A stretch of DNA of 64,000 nt, from assembly GCA_000403315.2 (NCBI GenBank), contig KE159636.1, positions 1,896,041 through 1,960,040 on the forward strand, in the 5' to 3' direction. This document shows, piece by piece, positions 1 through 8,607 of the stretch. Position 1 is the stretch's first letter. Every line of letters starts with the position of its first letter. The translations under genes and the position numbers were made by a program. This DNA is from Lachnospiraceae bacterium A2 (lineage in GTDB: Bacteria > Bacillota > Clostridia > Lachnospirales > Lachnospiraceae). Below the pieces are notes generated by a model. The model was not told the DNA's origin. It saw only the letters and a program-made list of their open reading frames with translations, and did no database searches.

Positions 1-45
1 CCCTTTTGGCGCCTAATCATATTTTAGAAAGTAAAGATAAAAATT

Positions 46-1365
46 ATGGGTAAAATAATTGTAATAGGCGGAGGGGCAGCAGGCATGATGGCCGCCGCCC
101 ATGCCGCCTCCAGCGGGCACAAAGTCCTCCTGCTGGAAAAAAATGAGAAGCTTGGGAAGAAAATTTATATTACCGGGAAAGGCAGGTGCAACCTGACAAA
201 TGCCTGTGAAACGGAGGATTTGTTCCGGCATGTGCTGCGCAACCAGAAATTCCTCTACAGTGCATTTTATCATTTCACCAACCTGCAGGCAATCGGCTTT
301 TTTGAATCCCATGGCCTTGCTACCAAGACAGAGCGCGGCGGAAGGGTGTTCCCGGTATCTGGCCATTCTTCCGATGTAATACGGGCCCTGCAGCAGGCTT
401 TGCAGCAGGCAGGCGTGGAGGTGCGCCTTCATACTAATGTGCAGGAGGTGCTAACAGGCACAGCAAAAGCCTGCGGCGGGGAACCCCATGTTACAGGCGT
501 CCGCCTGTCTGATGGGACAATCCTGCACGCAGACGCCGTAATCATTGCCACCGGGGGATGCTCCTACTGTTCCACAGGCTCCACTGGGGACGGCTACCGT
601 TTTGCCCGGGAATTAGGCCATGCGGTGACAGAGCTGCGGCCCTCCCTTGTGCCTTTTGAAACGGCAGAACCCTGGGTGAAAGATCTGCAGGGCCTGTCCC
701 TTAAGAATGTCACGGTGCGCATCAGGCATGGAAGCAAAACAATTTATGAGGATTTTGGGGAAATGCTGTTCACCCATTTCGGCGTCAGCGGCCCCCTGGT
801 TTTAAGCGCAAGCGGCAGGATTAACGATTATATGGAGCAAATGCCCCTACAAATGGAAATCGACCTAAAGCCTGCATTGTCCGTGGAACAGCTTGATAAG
901 CGCATCCTGCGGGACTTTGAGGACAACAGGAACCGGCAGTTTAAAAACGGGGTCCAGAAGCTGTTCCCTAGCAAACTGATTCCCGTTATCGTAGCCTTAA
1001 GCGGCATAGATCCAGAAAAGAAAGTGAATGAAGTCACCAAAGAGGAACGCCAAAGCTTCGCAAAGTTAATGAAGGCTTTCCCGCTGACGGTTATCCAGTT
1101 CCGTGGTTTCCAGGAGGCAGTTATTACCAGAGGGGGTGTTTCCGTCAAAGAAATCAACCCTTCCACCATGGAATCCAGGCTGGTGCCAGGCCTGTATTTT
1201 TCCGGGGAGGTGCTGGACTTAGACGCGCTGACCGGGGGCTTTAACCTGCAGGTTGCATGGTCCACCGGATGCCTTGCAGGAACAAGCGCCAGCCAAAAAC
1301 TAGAAAACCCACATTGTTTTGTGCAAAACAGAAGCGGAAGGAATGGAAAGGAATATGGCATTTAA
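46..1365 (+). CDS. NAD(P)/FAD-dependent oxidoreductase, HI0933/YhiN family
   Basis: The 439-residue protein starts with a Rossmann dinucleotide-binding loop (IGGGAAGMMAA, residues 7-17) followed by an acidic residue at the end of the second strand (LLLEKN), which is typical of FAD binding. GKGRCNLTN near residue 46 and the C-terminal GEVLDLDALTGGFN block are hallmarks of the HI0933-like (aminoacetone oxidase-like) family. The physiological substrate of this family is poorly known, so only a cytoplasmic flavoprotein can be stated. Only 45 bases precede it in the window and the ribosome site is weak. Its stop lies inside the start of cmk (11-base overlap), so the two are probably co-transcribed. 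Confidence 0.88.
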   Translation: MGKIIVIGGGAAGMMAAAHAASSGHKVLLLEKNEKLGKKIYITGKGRCNLTNACETEDLFRHVLRNQKFLYSAFYHFTNLQAIGFFESHGLATKTERGGRVFPVSGHSSDVIRALQQALQQAGVEVRLHTNVQEVLTGTAKACGGEPHVTGVRLSDGTILHADAVIIATGGCSYCSTGSTGDGYRFARELGHAVTELRPSLVPFETAEPWVKDLQGLSLKNVTVRIRHGSKTIYEDFGEMLFTHFGVSGPLVLSASGRINDYMEQMPLQMEIDLKPALSVEQLDKRILRDFEDNRNRQFKNGVQKLFPSKLIPVIVALSGIDPEKKVNEVTKEERQSFAKLMKAFPLTVIQFRGFQEAVITRGGVSVKEINPSTMESRLVPGLYFSGEVLDLDALTGGFNLQVAWSTGCLAGTSASQKLENPHCFVQNRSGRNGKEYGI

Positions 1366-2020
1366 TATTGCAATCGACGGCCCTGCCGGGGCAGGCAAAA
1401 GTACTATTGCTAAGAAAGTAGCGAAAGAGTTATCTTATATTTACGTGGACACCGGTGCAATGTACCGGGCAATGGCATTGTTTTTCCTGCGGGAAGGGAT
1501 TTCCCCAGAGGATGAAGCGGCAGTCAGCGGCGCCTGCAGCCGGATTACCGTCACACTTTCCAACGAAAACGGGGAGCAGCAGGTATTTTTAAACGGGGAA
1601 AATGTCAATGGGCAGATACGCACGGAGGAAGTGGGGAACATGGCTTCCCGCACCAGCATTTACCCGAAAGTCCGGGAAAAGCTGACGCAGCTTCAGCGGG
1701 AACTGGCGCGCACCACAGATCTGGTTATGGATGGGCGGGATATCGGCACCTGCGTGCTGCCGGAGGCCCAGGTAAAGGTTTACCTGACTGCCAGCGTGGA
1801 AACAAGGGGGAAACGCAGGTTTCTGGAGCTGCAGGAAAAAGGCGCAGACTGTGAACTGGAGCAAATCTGCAGGGATATCAAGGCACGGGATGAACAGGAC
1901 ATGAACCGGGAGATTTCCCCCTTGCGGCAGGCAGAGGATGCCGTCCTGATCGACAGCTCCTCCATGACGCCCCAGGAAGTCACGGAGGAAATCTTAAGGC
2001 TGGTAAAAGGAGCCAATTAA
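1355..2020 (+). CDS. cmk: Cytidylate kinase
   Basis: This 221-residue protein phosphorylates CMP and dCMP using ATP in pyrimidine nucleotide metabolism. The P-loop GPAGAGKST is at residues 8-16, and DTGAMYRAMA and MDGRDIGTCVLP are the nucleotide-binding signatures of bacterial CMP kinases. I place the start at the ATG giving MAFNIAIDGP because that is the usual N-terminus and GGAAGGA lies about 12 bases upstream; an in-frame ATG at 1343 is possible. It overlaps the preceding flavoprotein gene by 11 bases and is followed closely by ispH. The order cmk-ispH-rpsA is common in clostridia. Confidence 0.95.
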   Translation: MAFNIAIDGPAGAGKSTIAKKVAKELSYIYVDTGAMYRAMALFFLREGISPEDEAAVSGACSRITVTLSNENGEQQVFLNGENVNGQIRTEEVGNMASRTSIYPKVREKLTQLQRELARTTDLVMDGRDIGTCVLPEAQVKVYLTASVETRGKRRFLELQEKGADCELEQICRDIKARDEQDMNREISPLRQAEDAVLIDSSSMTPQEVTEEILRLVKGAN

Positions 2021-2031
2021 AAGGAGCCAAT
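2004..2031 (+). repeat. 14-bp perfect tandem duplication across the cmk stop and ispH ribosome site
   Basis: The 14-mer TAAAAGGAGCCAAT occurs at 2004-2017 and again at 2018-2031. The second copy begins with the TAA that stops cmk and supplies the AAAAGGAG ribosome binding site of ispH. The duplication therefore seems to have reshaped this gene junction. Confidence 0.9.
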
Positions 2032-2035
2032 GATA

Positions 2036-2893
2036 ATGGAAGTGGTTTTAGCAAAGACCGCCGGGTTCTGCTTTGGCGTAAAACGTGCGGTAGACACTGT
2101 CTATGAGCAGGCAGGGCAGGGAACAGGCAGGATTTATACTTATGGGCCAATCATACACAATGAAGAAGTGGTAAATGATTTAAGCCAGAAGGGCGTCTGG
2201 GTAGTGGGAACGCTGGAAGAACTGAAAAACTGCAAAGATGGAACCGTCATTATCCGTTCCCACGGCGTAGGCCAGGAGGTTTATGGGCTGCTGGAGGCGG
2301 AAGGGATCCCCTATGTGGACGCCACCTGCCCCTTCGTGCTGAAAATCCACCGGATTGTGGAACAGTACAGCAAGGAAGGCTGCCATGTGGTAATTATTGG
2401 CAACAGCAGCCACCCGGAGGTGGAGGGGATTCAAGGGTGGAGCCATAACATTGGGGCGACTACAGTGGTTTCCACAGAAGAAGAAGCGGAAAATTTCTCC
2501 ATAAAAGAGAAAAAAAGGGTATGTATCGTTGCCCAGACGACATTTAACAACAAGAAATTTAAAGAACTAGTTGAAATTATCGAAAAAAAAGGTTATGATA
2601 TAATTGTTTTAAATACGATTTGCAATGCGACCCAGGAACGGCAGGCAGAGGCCAAGGAGATTGCAGGCCGGGTGGACGCCATGGTTGTGATTGGCGGGAA
2701 GGCCAGTTCCAACACGCAGAAACTATTTGAAATATGTAAAAAAGAATGTGAAAATACTTACTATATACAGACACTGAAAGATTTGGATTTCTCTGAATTA
2801 CGGTCCATTAATAACGTAGGTATTACCGCAGGGGCTTCTACCCCAAACAAAATTATTGAGGAGGTTCAAAAAAATGTCAGAAATGAGTTTTGA
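2036..2893 (+). CDS. ispH: 4-hydroxy-3-methylbut-2-enyl diphosphate reductase
   Basis: IspH (LytB) is the last enzyme of the MEP isoprenoid pathway and makes IPP and DMAPP with a 4Fe-4S cluster. With the start used here (285 residues) the three cluster cysteines are Cys12 (GFCFGV), Cys98 (DATCPF) and Cys196 (NTICNAT). His41 and the NSSHPEVEG loop (His126, Glu128) match the substrate-binding residues. The ATG at 2036 is 9 bases from AAAAGGAG; the ATG at 2030 is only 3 bases away and so less likely. Many clostridia encode IspH fused to ribosomal protein S1. Here the two are separate genes in different frames with a 20-base overlap. Confidence 0.95.
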   Translation: MEVVLAKTAGFCFGVKRAVDTVYEQAGQGTGRIYTYGPIIHNEEVVNDLSQKGVWVVGTLEELKNCKDGTVIIRSHGVGQEVYGLLEAEGIPYVDATCPFVLKIHRIVEQYSKEGCHVVIIGNSSHPEVEGIQGWSHNIGATTVVSTEEEAENFSIKEKKRVCIVAQTTFNNKKFKELVEIIEKKGYDIIVLNTICNATQERQAEAKEIAGRVDAMVVIGGKASSNTQKLFEICKKECENTYYIQTLKDLDFSELRSINNVGITAGASTPNKIIEEVQKNVRNEF

Positions 2894-3974
2894 ACAAATG
2901 CTGGAAGAATCATTTAAAACAATAAGGAATGGAGAGGTAGTCGAAGGTACCGTTATTGATGTGAAGCCAGACGAGATCATCTTAAATATTGGTTACAAAT
3001 CCGATGGAATCATTACCCGGAATGAATATACAAACGAACCGAACGTTGACCTGACTACCATGATATCCGTGGGCGACACCATGGAAGCAAAGGTCCTTAA
3101 GGTAAATGACGGCGAAGGGCAGGTAATGCTGACCTACAAACGCCTTGCAGCAGAGAAGGGCAGCAAGCGCCTGGAAGAAGCTTTCAACGCGCAGGAAGTG
3201 CTTACTGCAAAAGTAGCGCAGGTATTGGAAGGCGGCCTTGGCGTAGTAATCGACGAAGCAAGGATTTTTATTCCTGCAAGCCTGGTATCCGATACATACG
3301 AGAAGGATTTAGGCAAGTACAAAGACCAGGAAATCGAATTTGTGATTACAGAATTCAACCCCCGCAGGAGAAGGATTATTGGGGACAGGAAGCAGCTTTT
3401 GCTTGCTAAGAAGGCAGAACTGCAGAAAGCCCTGTTTGAGAGGATCAATATTGGCGATGTCCTGGAAGGCTCTGTAAAGAATGTAACGGATTTCGGTGCA
3501 TTTATTGACTTGGGCGGGGCAGACGGGCTCCTGCACATTTCCGAAATGTCTTGGGGAAGGGTAGAGAACCCAAGGAAGGTTTTCAAGGTTGGCGAAGTAG
3601 TCAGGGTATTTATTAAAGATATCCATGACAACAAGATTGCCCTGAGCATGAAATTTGAGGATGAGAACCCATGGAAGGACGCAGCTTCTAAATATGCTGT
3701 CGGCAATATTGTGGAAGGCGTAGTTGCCAGGATGACAGATTTCGGCGCATTTGTGGAGCTTGCCCCCGGCGTGGACGCACTGCTGCACGTTTCCCAGATT
3801 TCAAAAGAACATGTAGAAAAGCCGGCAGATGTATTGAGCATCGGCCAGGAAATTGAAGCTAAGATTGTGGATTTCAACGAGGATGACAAGAAAATCAGCC
3901 TTAGCATGAAAGCCCTGCTGGTTCCGTCAGGGGATGTGCAGGAGGATGCAGCAGAAGAATCTGTAGAAGAATAG
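2874..3974 (+). CDS. rpsA: Ribosomal protein S1-like protein with four S1 domains
   Basis: The 366-residue protein has four S1 RNA-binding (OB-fold) units. They begin near residues 20 (GEVVEGTVIDV), 108 (VLTAKVAQVLEGGLGVVI), 195 (GDVLEGSVKNVTDFGAFIDL) and 280 (GNIVEGVVARMTDFGAFVEL). The last two are the most canonical. Gram-positive S1 homologues of this length bind mRNA and assist translation but are often dispensable. The start ATG at 2874 follows GAGGAGG at 2858-2864, which lies inside ispH, so translation is probably coupled to ispH. Eleven bases separate it from cheR. Confidence 0.92.
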   Translation: MSEMSFEQMLEESFKTIRNGEVVEGTVIDVKPDEIILNIGYKSDGIITRNEYTNEPNVDLTTMISVGDTMEAKVLKVNDGEGQVMLTYKRLAAEKGSKRLEEAFNAQEVLTAKVAQVLEGGLGVVIDEARIFIPASLVSDTYEKDLGKYKDQEIEFVITEFNPRRRRIIGDRKQLLLAKKAELQKALFERINIGDVLEGSVKNVTDFGAFIDLGGADGLLHISEMSWGRVENPRKVFKVGEVVRVFIKDIHDNKIALSMKFEDENPWKDAASKYAVGNIVEGVVARMTDFGAFVELAPGVDALLHVSQISKEHVEKPADVLSIGQEIEAKIVDFNEDDKKISLSMKALLVPSGDVQEDAAEESVEE

Positions 3975-3985
3975 GGGAAGCCGTC

Positions 3986-4759
3986 ATGGTTGGATATGAG
4001 GATTTCAAAAAAGATATTTTTGCATTGACTAAGATTGACCTGAATGCTTACAAAGAGAAACAGATGAAGCGCAGGATTGAAACGCTGATATCTAAGAACA
4101 GTATTACAAGCTATAAAGACTATGTAGCATTGATAAAAAAGGATGCGGAAAAATTTGAGCAGTTTGTCAATTTCCTTACAATCAATGTATCTGAGTTTTA
4201 CCGGAACCCGGAGCAGTGGGCGATTCTGGATAAAGAGGTGTTCCCGGCATTAGTCCAGCGGTTTGGGAAGAGCCTGAAAATCTGGAGCGCTGCATGTTCC
4301 ACAGGGGATGAGCCATATTCCTTGGTAATGGCTCTCTCCAAGCACCTTCCGCTGAACCAGATTAAGATTACCGCAACCGACATTGATAAGCAGGTGCTGG
4401 ATAAGGCAAGGCTTGGCCTTTATAATGAAAAGAGCATTGCTGCAGTGCCGCCAGAGTTTAAGAAGAAATACTTTACCAAAGTCGGCAATTCTTATAAGAT
4501 TGCCGACGAAATCAAGCGCCAGGTAGAGTTTAAGGAGCATAACCTGCTGAAAGACCCGTATCCTTCCGGATGCCACCTGATTGTATGCAGGAATGTGCTG
4601 ATTTACTTTACAGAAGATGCAAAAGAGGAAATTTATAAGAAATTCAATGCTGCCTTGGCAAAGGATGGAATACTGTTTATCGGCAGCACGGAACAGATTA
4701 TGAATTATAGGGAACTGAATTACCAGAGGAAACAGTCCTTCTTTTTCCAGAAACTATAA
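3986..4759 (+). CDS. cheR: CheR-type chemotaxis protein methyltransferase
   Basis: CheR transfers methyl groups from S-adenosylmethionine to glutamates of chemoreceptors. The 257-residue protein has an N-terminal helical CheR_N region (about 1-75), the SAM-binding motif WSAACSTGDEPYSL near residue 100, and the CRNVLIYF motif near residue 200, all typical of the family. It follows rpsA by 11 bases with AGGGGAAG as ribosome site, and a terminator lies just downstream, so it ends the cmk-ispH-rpsA unit. No receptor, cheB or other che gene is in the window. Together with the truncated flagellin at 37136, this suggests a retained but possibly repurposed methyltransferase. Confidence 0.9.
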   Translation: MVGYEDFKKDIFALTKIDLNAYKEKQMKRRIETLISKNSITSYKDYVALIKKDAEKFEQFVNFLTINVSEFYRNPEQWAILDKEVFPALVQRFGKSLKIWSAACSTGDEPYSLVMALSKHLPLNQIKITATDIDKQVLDKARLGLYNEKSIAAVPPEFKKKYFTKVGNSYKIADEIKRQVEFKEHNLLKDPYPSGCHLIVCRNVLIYFTEDAKEEIYKKFNAALAKDGILFIGSTEQIMNYRELNYQRKQSFFFQKL

Positions 4760-4780
4760 GGGCTGGGGACAATGGGATAA

Positions 4781-4816
4781 CAGGTGCACAGGGAATTTAC
4801 TGTGCGCCTGTTTTTT
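4781..4816 (+). terminator. Rho-independent terminator after cheR
   Basis: CAGGTGCACA (4781-4790) pairs with TGTGCGCCTG (4801-4810) through one G-T pair, and TTTTTT follows at 4811-4816. It closes the cmk-ispH-rpsA-cheR transcript. Confidence 0.85.
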
Positions 4817-4818
4817 AT

Positions 4819-4884
4819 CTTATAGGAAAGACCGTGTTGCTGTAAAGTGTTAAAGTCCATGGCTTTCCTATAGAATAAAAAAGC
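4819..4884. repeat. R1 family intergenic inverted repeat, copy 1
   Basis: CTTATAGGAAAGAC at 4819-4832 is mirrored by GGCTTTCCTATAG at 4861-4873 across a roughly 30-base centre containing GTAAAGTGTTAAAG. The same arms and centre occur at 11014 and 40632, and a short version at 19453. This copy lacks the long conserved tail seen at 11071 and 40688. Bases 4885-4982 hold no gene that I can support. Confidence 0.75.
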
Positions 4885-4982
4885 TTTTATCGCACTGCGG
4901 CGGATATGAAATCTGCCGCAAAGCGACCCGCCGCAGGCGGAGAATCCCGCAAAGCAGGATTCTTTGCCCATTTTCTTCTGTT

Positions 4983-5011
4983 TTCACACTATTCTGCATG
5001 TGGAATATACT
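4983..5011 (+). promoter_or_regulatory. Candidate sigma-A promoter for the ferritin-like gene
   Basis: TTCACA at 4983-4988 and TATACT at 5006-5011 are 17 bases apart. The predicted start of transcription near 5018 is upstream of the chosen ATG at 5044, which argues against longer reading-frame starts. Confidence 0.55.
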
Positions 5012-5043
5012 ATCAGAAAGGATGGGAAAGGAGGAATATGCCT

Positions 5044-5595
5044 ATGGAGGAAAAGAAATGCACGCTGAAAAATACCTGCAGCTTTGCAGGTGTGAAGCCG
5101 ATTATGGTGGACCTGCCTTATCCTGAGATTCAGGTTAGGTGCCAGAACCAGATCTATGCAAATTTGCTGAGCGTGGATTACTGTGGGGCAACGTCCGAGA
5201 TGTCTGCCATTACCCAGTATATCAACAATGAGAACCGCCTGTCCCTTGGGAACTGCCCAATGGCCCAGACGCTCCTTGGGATTGCAATGGCGGAAATGAT
5301 GCATTTGCAGAAATTAGGGGAGCTGGTCTGCCTGCTGGGCGGGACCGTTGACTTTGTGGCAAAGCAGCAGAACGGCAGGAACATCATATGGACACCAGGG
5401 TTCCTGACAATCCCGGAACATGCCAAGCAAATGCTGCTGGCTGATATTGAAGCGGAAAAAGCGGCAATCAGCCAGTACCGGATGCATATGAAAATGATAA
5501 ATGACGACTGCGTAAATAAAGTGCTGGCAAGAATCATCATAGACGAGGAATACCACATTATGATTTTGCAGGCCCTGATACGGGAGCACTGTTAG
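5044..5595 (+). CDS. Ferritin-like (rubrerythrin superfamily) di-iron protein
   Basis: This 183-residue protein has the ligand set of a ferritin-like four-helix bundle: Glu in TSEMSAITQY, Glu and His in MAEMMHLQ, Glu in DIEAEKAAISQY, and Glu and His in IDEEYHIMIL. Such proteins bind two irons (or manganese) and act in peroxide detoxification or metal storage; the exact reaction is not evident here. The N-terminal 40 residues are cysteine-containing and not part of the bundle. AAAGGAGG at 5027-5034 is 9 bases from the chosen ATG and 3 bases from an alternative ATG at 5038. It converges on a response regulator gene only 19 bases away. Confidence 0.8.
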   Translation: MEEKKCTLKNTCSFAGVKPIMVDLPYPEIQVRCQNQIYANLLSVDYCGATSEMSAITQYINNENRLSLGNCPMAQTLLGIAMAEMMHLQKLGELVCLLGGTVDFVAKQQNGRNIIWTPGFLTIPEHAKQMLLADIEAEKAAISQYRMHMKMINDDCVNKVLARIIIDEEYHIMILQALIREHC

Positions 5596-5614
5596 TGCAG
5601 TGTCCGGCAATGCG

Positions 5615-6238
5615 CTAATTTTTATAAAAAAATACGGCAAGCTGCGTGCGGTCCCGCAGCTCCAGCTTTTCGAGGATGGAGCTTAAATAGTTCCGCACGG
5701 TCCCTTCACTTAAGAAAAGCTGCCCGGCAATTTCCCGGTTGCTGCAGCCTTGCGCTACCAGCTCAATAATTTCCAATTCTTTGTCTGTAATCCCTTTGGC
5801 GGAATAGTCGTAGTGGGAATGGCCGGTTTGGGAAATAAAGCCGGGAAGCCGGGTAATAATTTCATTTCCAAATACATTCTGGCCTTTTACCACTGCCTTT
5901 AAGGAGGGCAGCAGGCTCTCAAAATCCTGTTTCAGGATGTACCCTTTTGCCCCCAGTTTTAAAGACTGCACAATGTATTCATCGTCCAAAAAAGTAGTCA
6001 GGAATAAAATTTTTGCTTCCGGGTTCCGGCTTAAGATATGTTCTGCAGCCTCAAGGCCTGTCATCCCATCCATACGGATGTCCATCAGCAAAACCTGGGG
6101 GTGGTGCGCTTCGTATAAAGCCACTGCTTCCTGTCCGTTTTTTCCAATTTCCAGAACCCGGATTTCCCCGGAAGATTCCAGGATGGTTTTCAGGGACAGG
6201 GAAACAAATGGGTCGTCGTCTACAATAATAATATCCAT
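5615..6238 (-). CDS. NarL/LuxR-family response regulator
   Basis: The 207-residue protein has a receiver domain with acidic pocket DDD (residues 6-8) and phospho-acceptor Asp in LLMDIRMDG near residue 53. A C-terminal LuxR-type helix-turn-helix (LTDKELEIIELVAQGCSNREIA to VRNYLSSILEKL in outline, about 140-195) follows. It lies 38 bases downstream of its sensor kinase on the same strand. By layout it should control the divergent ABC exporter genes from 7617. The arrangement resembles LnrK of Bacillus, but ligand and targets are inferred only. Confidence 0.9.
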   Translation of the reverse strand: MDIIIVDDDPFVSLSLKTILESSGEIRVLEIGKNGQEAVALYEAHHPQVLLMDIRMDGMTGLEAAEHILSRNPEAKILFLTTFLDDEYIVQSLKLGAKGYILKQDFESLLPSLKAVVKGQNVFGNEIITRLPGFISQTGHSHYDYSAKGITDKELEIIELVAQGCSNREIAGQLFLSEGTVRNYLSSILEKLELRDRTQLAVFFYKN

Positions 6239-6276
6239 GGATAACTCCTTTCTGCTGCAGTCTGTATCTGTTCAGG

Positions 6277-7383
6277 TTAGGCTTCTTTCCGGGGGATGGA
6301 TACAAAAATCTGGAACCCATGCTCTGTGGAAATAGAAAGGATCCCGTTTAAATGCTTCACCCGTTCCTGCATATTTGCAATGCCCATGCCGGAACCGCCC
6401 AGGCTGGCGGCCGTGCCGTTGTCTTTTACCATAAGCTGGTACAGGCTGGGGTGCTCCCGCAGGACAATGGTAAGCTCCGTGGCGTTGCTGTGCCGTGCGG
6501 TGTTGGACAATGCTTCTTTCACAATGGAAATAAAGCAGTATTTCACAGGGGCAGGGACAAAACGCCCCATGTCATATGCAAAGCTGGCCTGATAACCCGC
6601 CAGCCCGGAAAGCAGCTCGGAGACAGCAGATTCCAAATCAATGGAACCGTCATGGAGCCCATGGACGCTTTCTCGGACGGAGGTCATGGCAAGGGAGAGG
6701 GTATCCTTCAGGTCGTTTAAGGGCTGCTGCATGTTTTCCTGCTGGTTGATGGCGGACAGGGCTCCGGACTGGAGGATGGAACGGGAAAGCATATGGCCTA
6801 CATTGTCATGGATTTCACGGGCAATCCGGTTCCGCTCCTTTAAGGTGGCTATGTGTATCTCATGATCCTGTTTTTCGATTAAATCCTTATTTTTTTGCTG
6901 GAGGAGCAATTGGTATTCCGTGGAAGAATCCCGCAGGAACTGGAATTTCCGCTCCAATTCCAAAAGCCTTGCAGTTTTGCAGGCAAAAAGCCACGCCAGC
7001 AAAAACAGGAGGAGGGCTGCAAAGGGGTAAAACCCTGGCCAATCCCGGAAGGAAAGGAAGGGAAGCAGGCATGATGCAAGGATGCCCCAGTGGCGGATGG
7101 CAGCAGCCAGTTCGTAAAACAGGAGGGGCAGGAAACACCCAAAGGCAGGGTGCACTAAGCTTAATCCCGCCAGGGAAAGGCACATGGCTGCCAGCAGCCA
7201 GCGGGAAACATTTGGGAGCTGCCCCAGCCGCTGGCACTCCAGGTTGCAGTAACTGCAAAGGCAGAAAAAGGTAACTGCCGCCAGCAGGGCAAAAATATGG
7301 ATAAAGCTGTTGTCCTGCCAGTGCGGGTATAGCAGCAGCGCCCCGCCGAGGAAAAGTATTAATTTGTCGGAAAGCGTTGCCAT
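6277..7383 (-). CDS. Membrane sensor histidine kinase, HisKA_3 (NarL/DesK type)
   Basis: The 368-residue kinase begins with several hydrophobic segments (about residues 8-135) that form the membrane sensor, followed by a coiled-coil-like linker rich in Lys and Glu. The HisKA_3 phosphorylation site is REIHDNVGHMLSRS near residue 190, and the ATPase domain ends with the G box GGSGMGIANMQERV. The start MATLSDKLILF is preceded by AAAGGGG on the minus strand; a longer start at 7464 has no clear ribosome site and would run into the shared regulatory region. It is upstream of and probably co-transcribed with the response regulator. Confidence 0.88.
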   Translation of the reverse strand: MATLSDKLILFLGGALLLYPHWQDNSFIHIFALLAAVTFFCLCSYCNLECQRLGQLPNVSRWLLAAMCLSLAGLSLVHPAFGCFLPLLFYELAAAIRHWGILASCLLPFLSFRDWPGFYPFAALLLFLLAWLFACKTARLLELERKFQFLRDSSTEYQLLLQQKNKDLIEKQDHEIHIATLKERNRIAREIHDNVGHMLSRSILQSGALSAINQQENMQQPLNDLKDTLSLAMTSVRESVHGLHDGSIDLESAVSELLSGLAGYQASFAYDMGRFVPAPVKYCFISIVKEALSNTARHSNATELTIVLREHPSLYQLMVKDNGTAASLGGSGMGIANMQERVKHLNGILSISTEHGFQIFVSIPRKEA

Positions 7384-7458
7384 AGGCCTGCCCCTTTCTG
7401 CCGTTTTCCTGATTATACTATATTTTGGCTGTGTTTCACAGGGAAAGAGCGGAAAATG

Positions 7459-7485
7459 TGACATTTGTCATGGCAGGGAATGACA
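7459..7485. promoter_or_regulatory. Candidate response-regulator operator (three TGACA half-sites)
   Basis: Between the divergent kinase and exporter genes lie TGACA (7459-7463), TGTCA (7466-7470) and TGACA (7481-7485). The first two form TGACA-TT-TGTCA, a perfect inverted repeat; the second and third form TGTCAT-N8-ATGACA. Short spaced dyads of this kind are usual for NarL-type regulators. Confidence 0.5.
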
Positions 7486-7495
7486 GGGGGCACTA

Positions 7496-7522
7496 TTGCA
7501 GGCAAATTTTTTTTGGTAAGAT
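7496..7522 (+). promoter_or_regulatory. Weak candidate promoter for the exporter operon
   Basis: TTGCAG (7496-7501) and TAAGAT (7517-7522) are only 15 bases apart, so the match is sub-optimal, as often seen for activator-dependent promoters. It lies directly downstream of the TGACA half-sites. Confidence 0.3.
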
Positions 7523-7616
7523 AAAAAAGAACAAAGAGCCCGGTTCGCAGGACTTCCCCACTGGTGATTGTCTGCGTTGTTGGGGCGTAAGGGTTTACAG
7601 GAAGGAGTGTTTGGAA

Positions 7617-8573
7617 ATGGCAAAAAAAGTAGTGGAAATAGAAAATCTGGTGAAACGGTACAAAGACCTGATTGCATTGGACCATCTGAACCTCGCCATA
7701 GAGGAAGGGGAGGTGTTTGGGCTGTTAGGCCCTAACGGTTCCGGGAAAACTACAGCGATCAACTGCATTTTGGCGCTGCTGCATTTTGACAAGGGCAGCG
7801 TGAAGGTGTTTGGGGAAGAAATGCAGCCGGACAGCTACGGGAGCAAAAGGCAGATCGGGGTGGTCTTGCAGAATGTAGCGGTATTTGAGGAACTGACGGT
7901 GCAGGAAAATATCGACTATTTCTGCGGCCTTTATGTACAGGAGAAACAGGTACGGAAGCAGTATGTGGAAGAAGCAATTGAATTTTCCGGGCTGGAGAAT
8001 TTCCGGAAATTTTATCCCAAAAAGCTTTCCGGGGGCCTGCTGCGCAGGCTGAACATCGCCTGCGGCATTGCCCATAAGCCAAAGTTGATTATTATGGATG
8101 AGCCTACCGTGGCAGTAGACCCACAGAGCCGGAACCGGATTCTGGAAGGGATCCAGAAGCTGAACCGGGATGGGGCTACCATTATTTACACCTCCCATTA
8201 TATGGAGGAGGTGGAGCAGATCTGCAGCCGGATTGCCATTCTGGACAAAGGCAGGTGCGTGGCTTCCGGAACCAAGGAGGAGCTGAAATCCATGATTAAG
8301 ATGGGGGAGAAAATCCACATGGAAGCAGAAGGCCTTGCGCCTTACCAGATTGCAGAAATTAAGGAGCTGCGCCATGTGTACCAGGTGGACTACCGGGATG
8401 GGATGCTGGAAATCCGCTGCAGCGGCGGGAAGCATAACCTGGTACATATCTTGGAGTATTTTGGCAGCAGAGAAATAGGGTTTGGGAGGGTATATTCGGA
8501 ATTGCCCACGCTGAACGACGTATTTTTGGAGATTACAGGGAAGGACCTGCGGGACCATGCAGAAGTGAAATAA
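7617..8573 (+). CDS. ABC transporter ATP-binding protein (drug/lipid exporter type)
   Basis: The 318-residue ATPase has Walker A GPNGSGKTT (about residues 39-47), the signature LSGGLLRR and Walker B KLIIMDEPTVAVDP. A C-terminal extension of about 90 residues is typical of CcmA-like ATPases that pair with ABC-2 permeases. GGAAGGAG precedes the ATG at 7617. Two ABC-2 permease genes follow on the same strand, so the complex is probably one ATPase dimer with a heterodimeric permease. Gene order with the divergent two-component system matches the Bacillus LnrJK-LnrLMN (linearmycin resistance) plan; the substrate here is unknown. Confidence 0.9.
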   Translation: MAKKVVEIENLVKRYKDLIALDHLNLAIEEGEVFGLLGPNGSGKTTAINCILALLHFDKGSVKVFGEEMQPDSYGSKRQIGVVLQNVAVFEELTVQENIDYFCGLYVQEKQVRKQYVEEAIEFSGLENFRKFYPKKLSGGLLRRLNIACGIAHKPKLIIMDEPTVAVDPQSRNRILEGIQKLNRDGATIIYTSHYMEEVEQICSRIAILDKGRCVASGTKEELKSMIKMGEKIHMEAEGLAPYQIAEIKELRHVYQVDYRDGMLEIRCSGGKHNLVHILEYFGSREIGFGRVYSELPTLNDVFLEITGKDLRDHAEVK

Positions 8574-8607
8574 ATATAGGGATGAAAAGGTAAAAAGGAG
8601 GAAGATT

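Noticed and set aside
828-1361. Long antisense open frame within the HI0933-like gene
   Set aside because: It has no ribosome site or recognisable domain; long antisense frames are common opposite G+C-rich genes. The same applies to the other long frames opposite recognised genes, for example 3134-3907 and 21111-22031.
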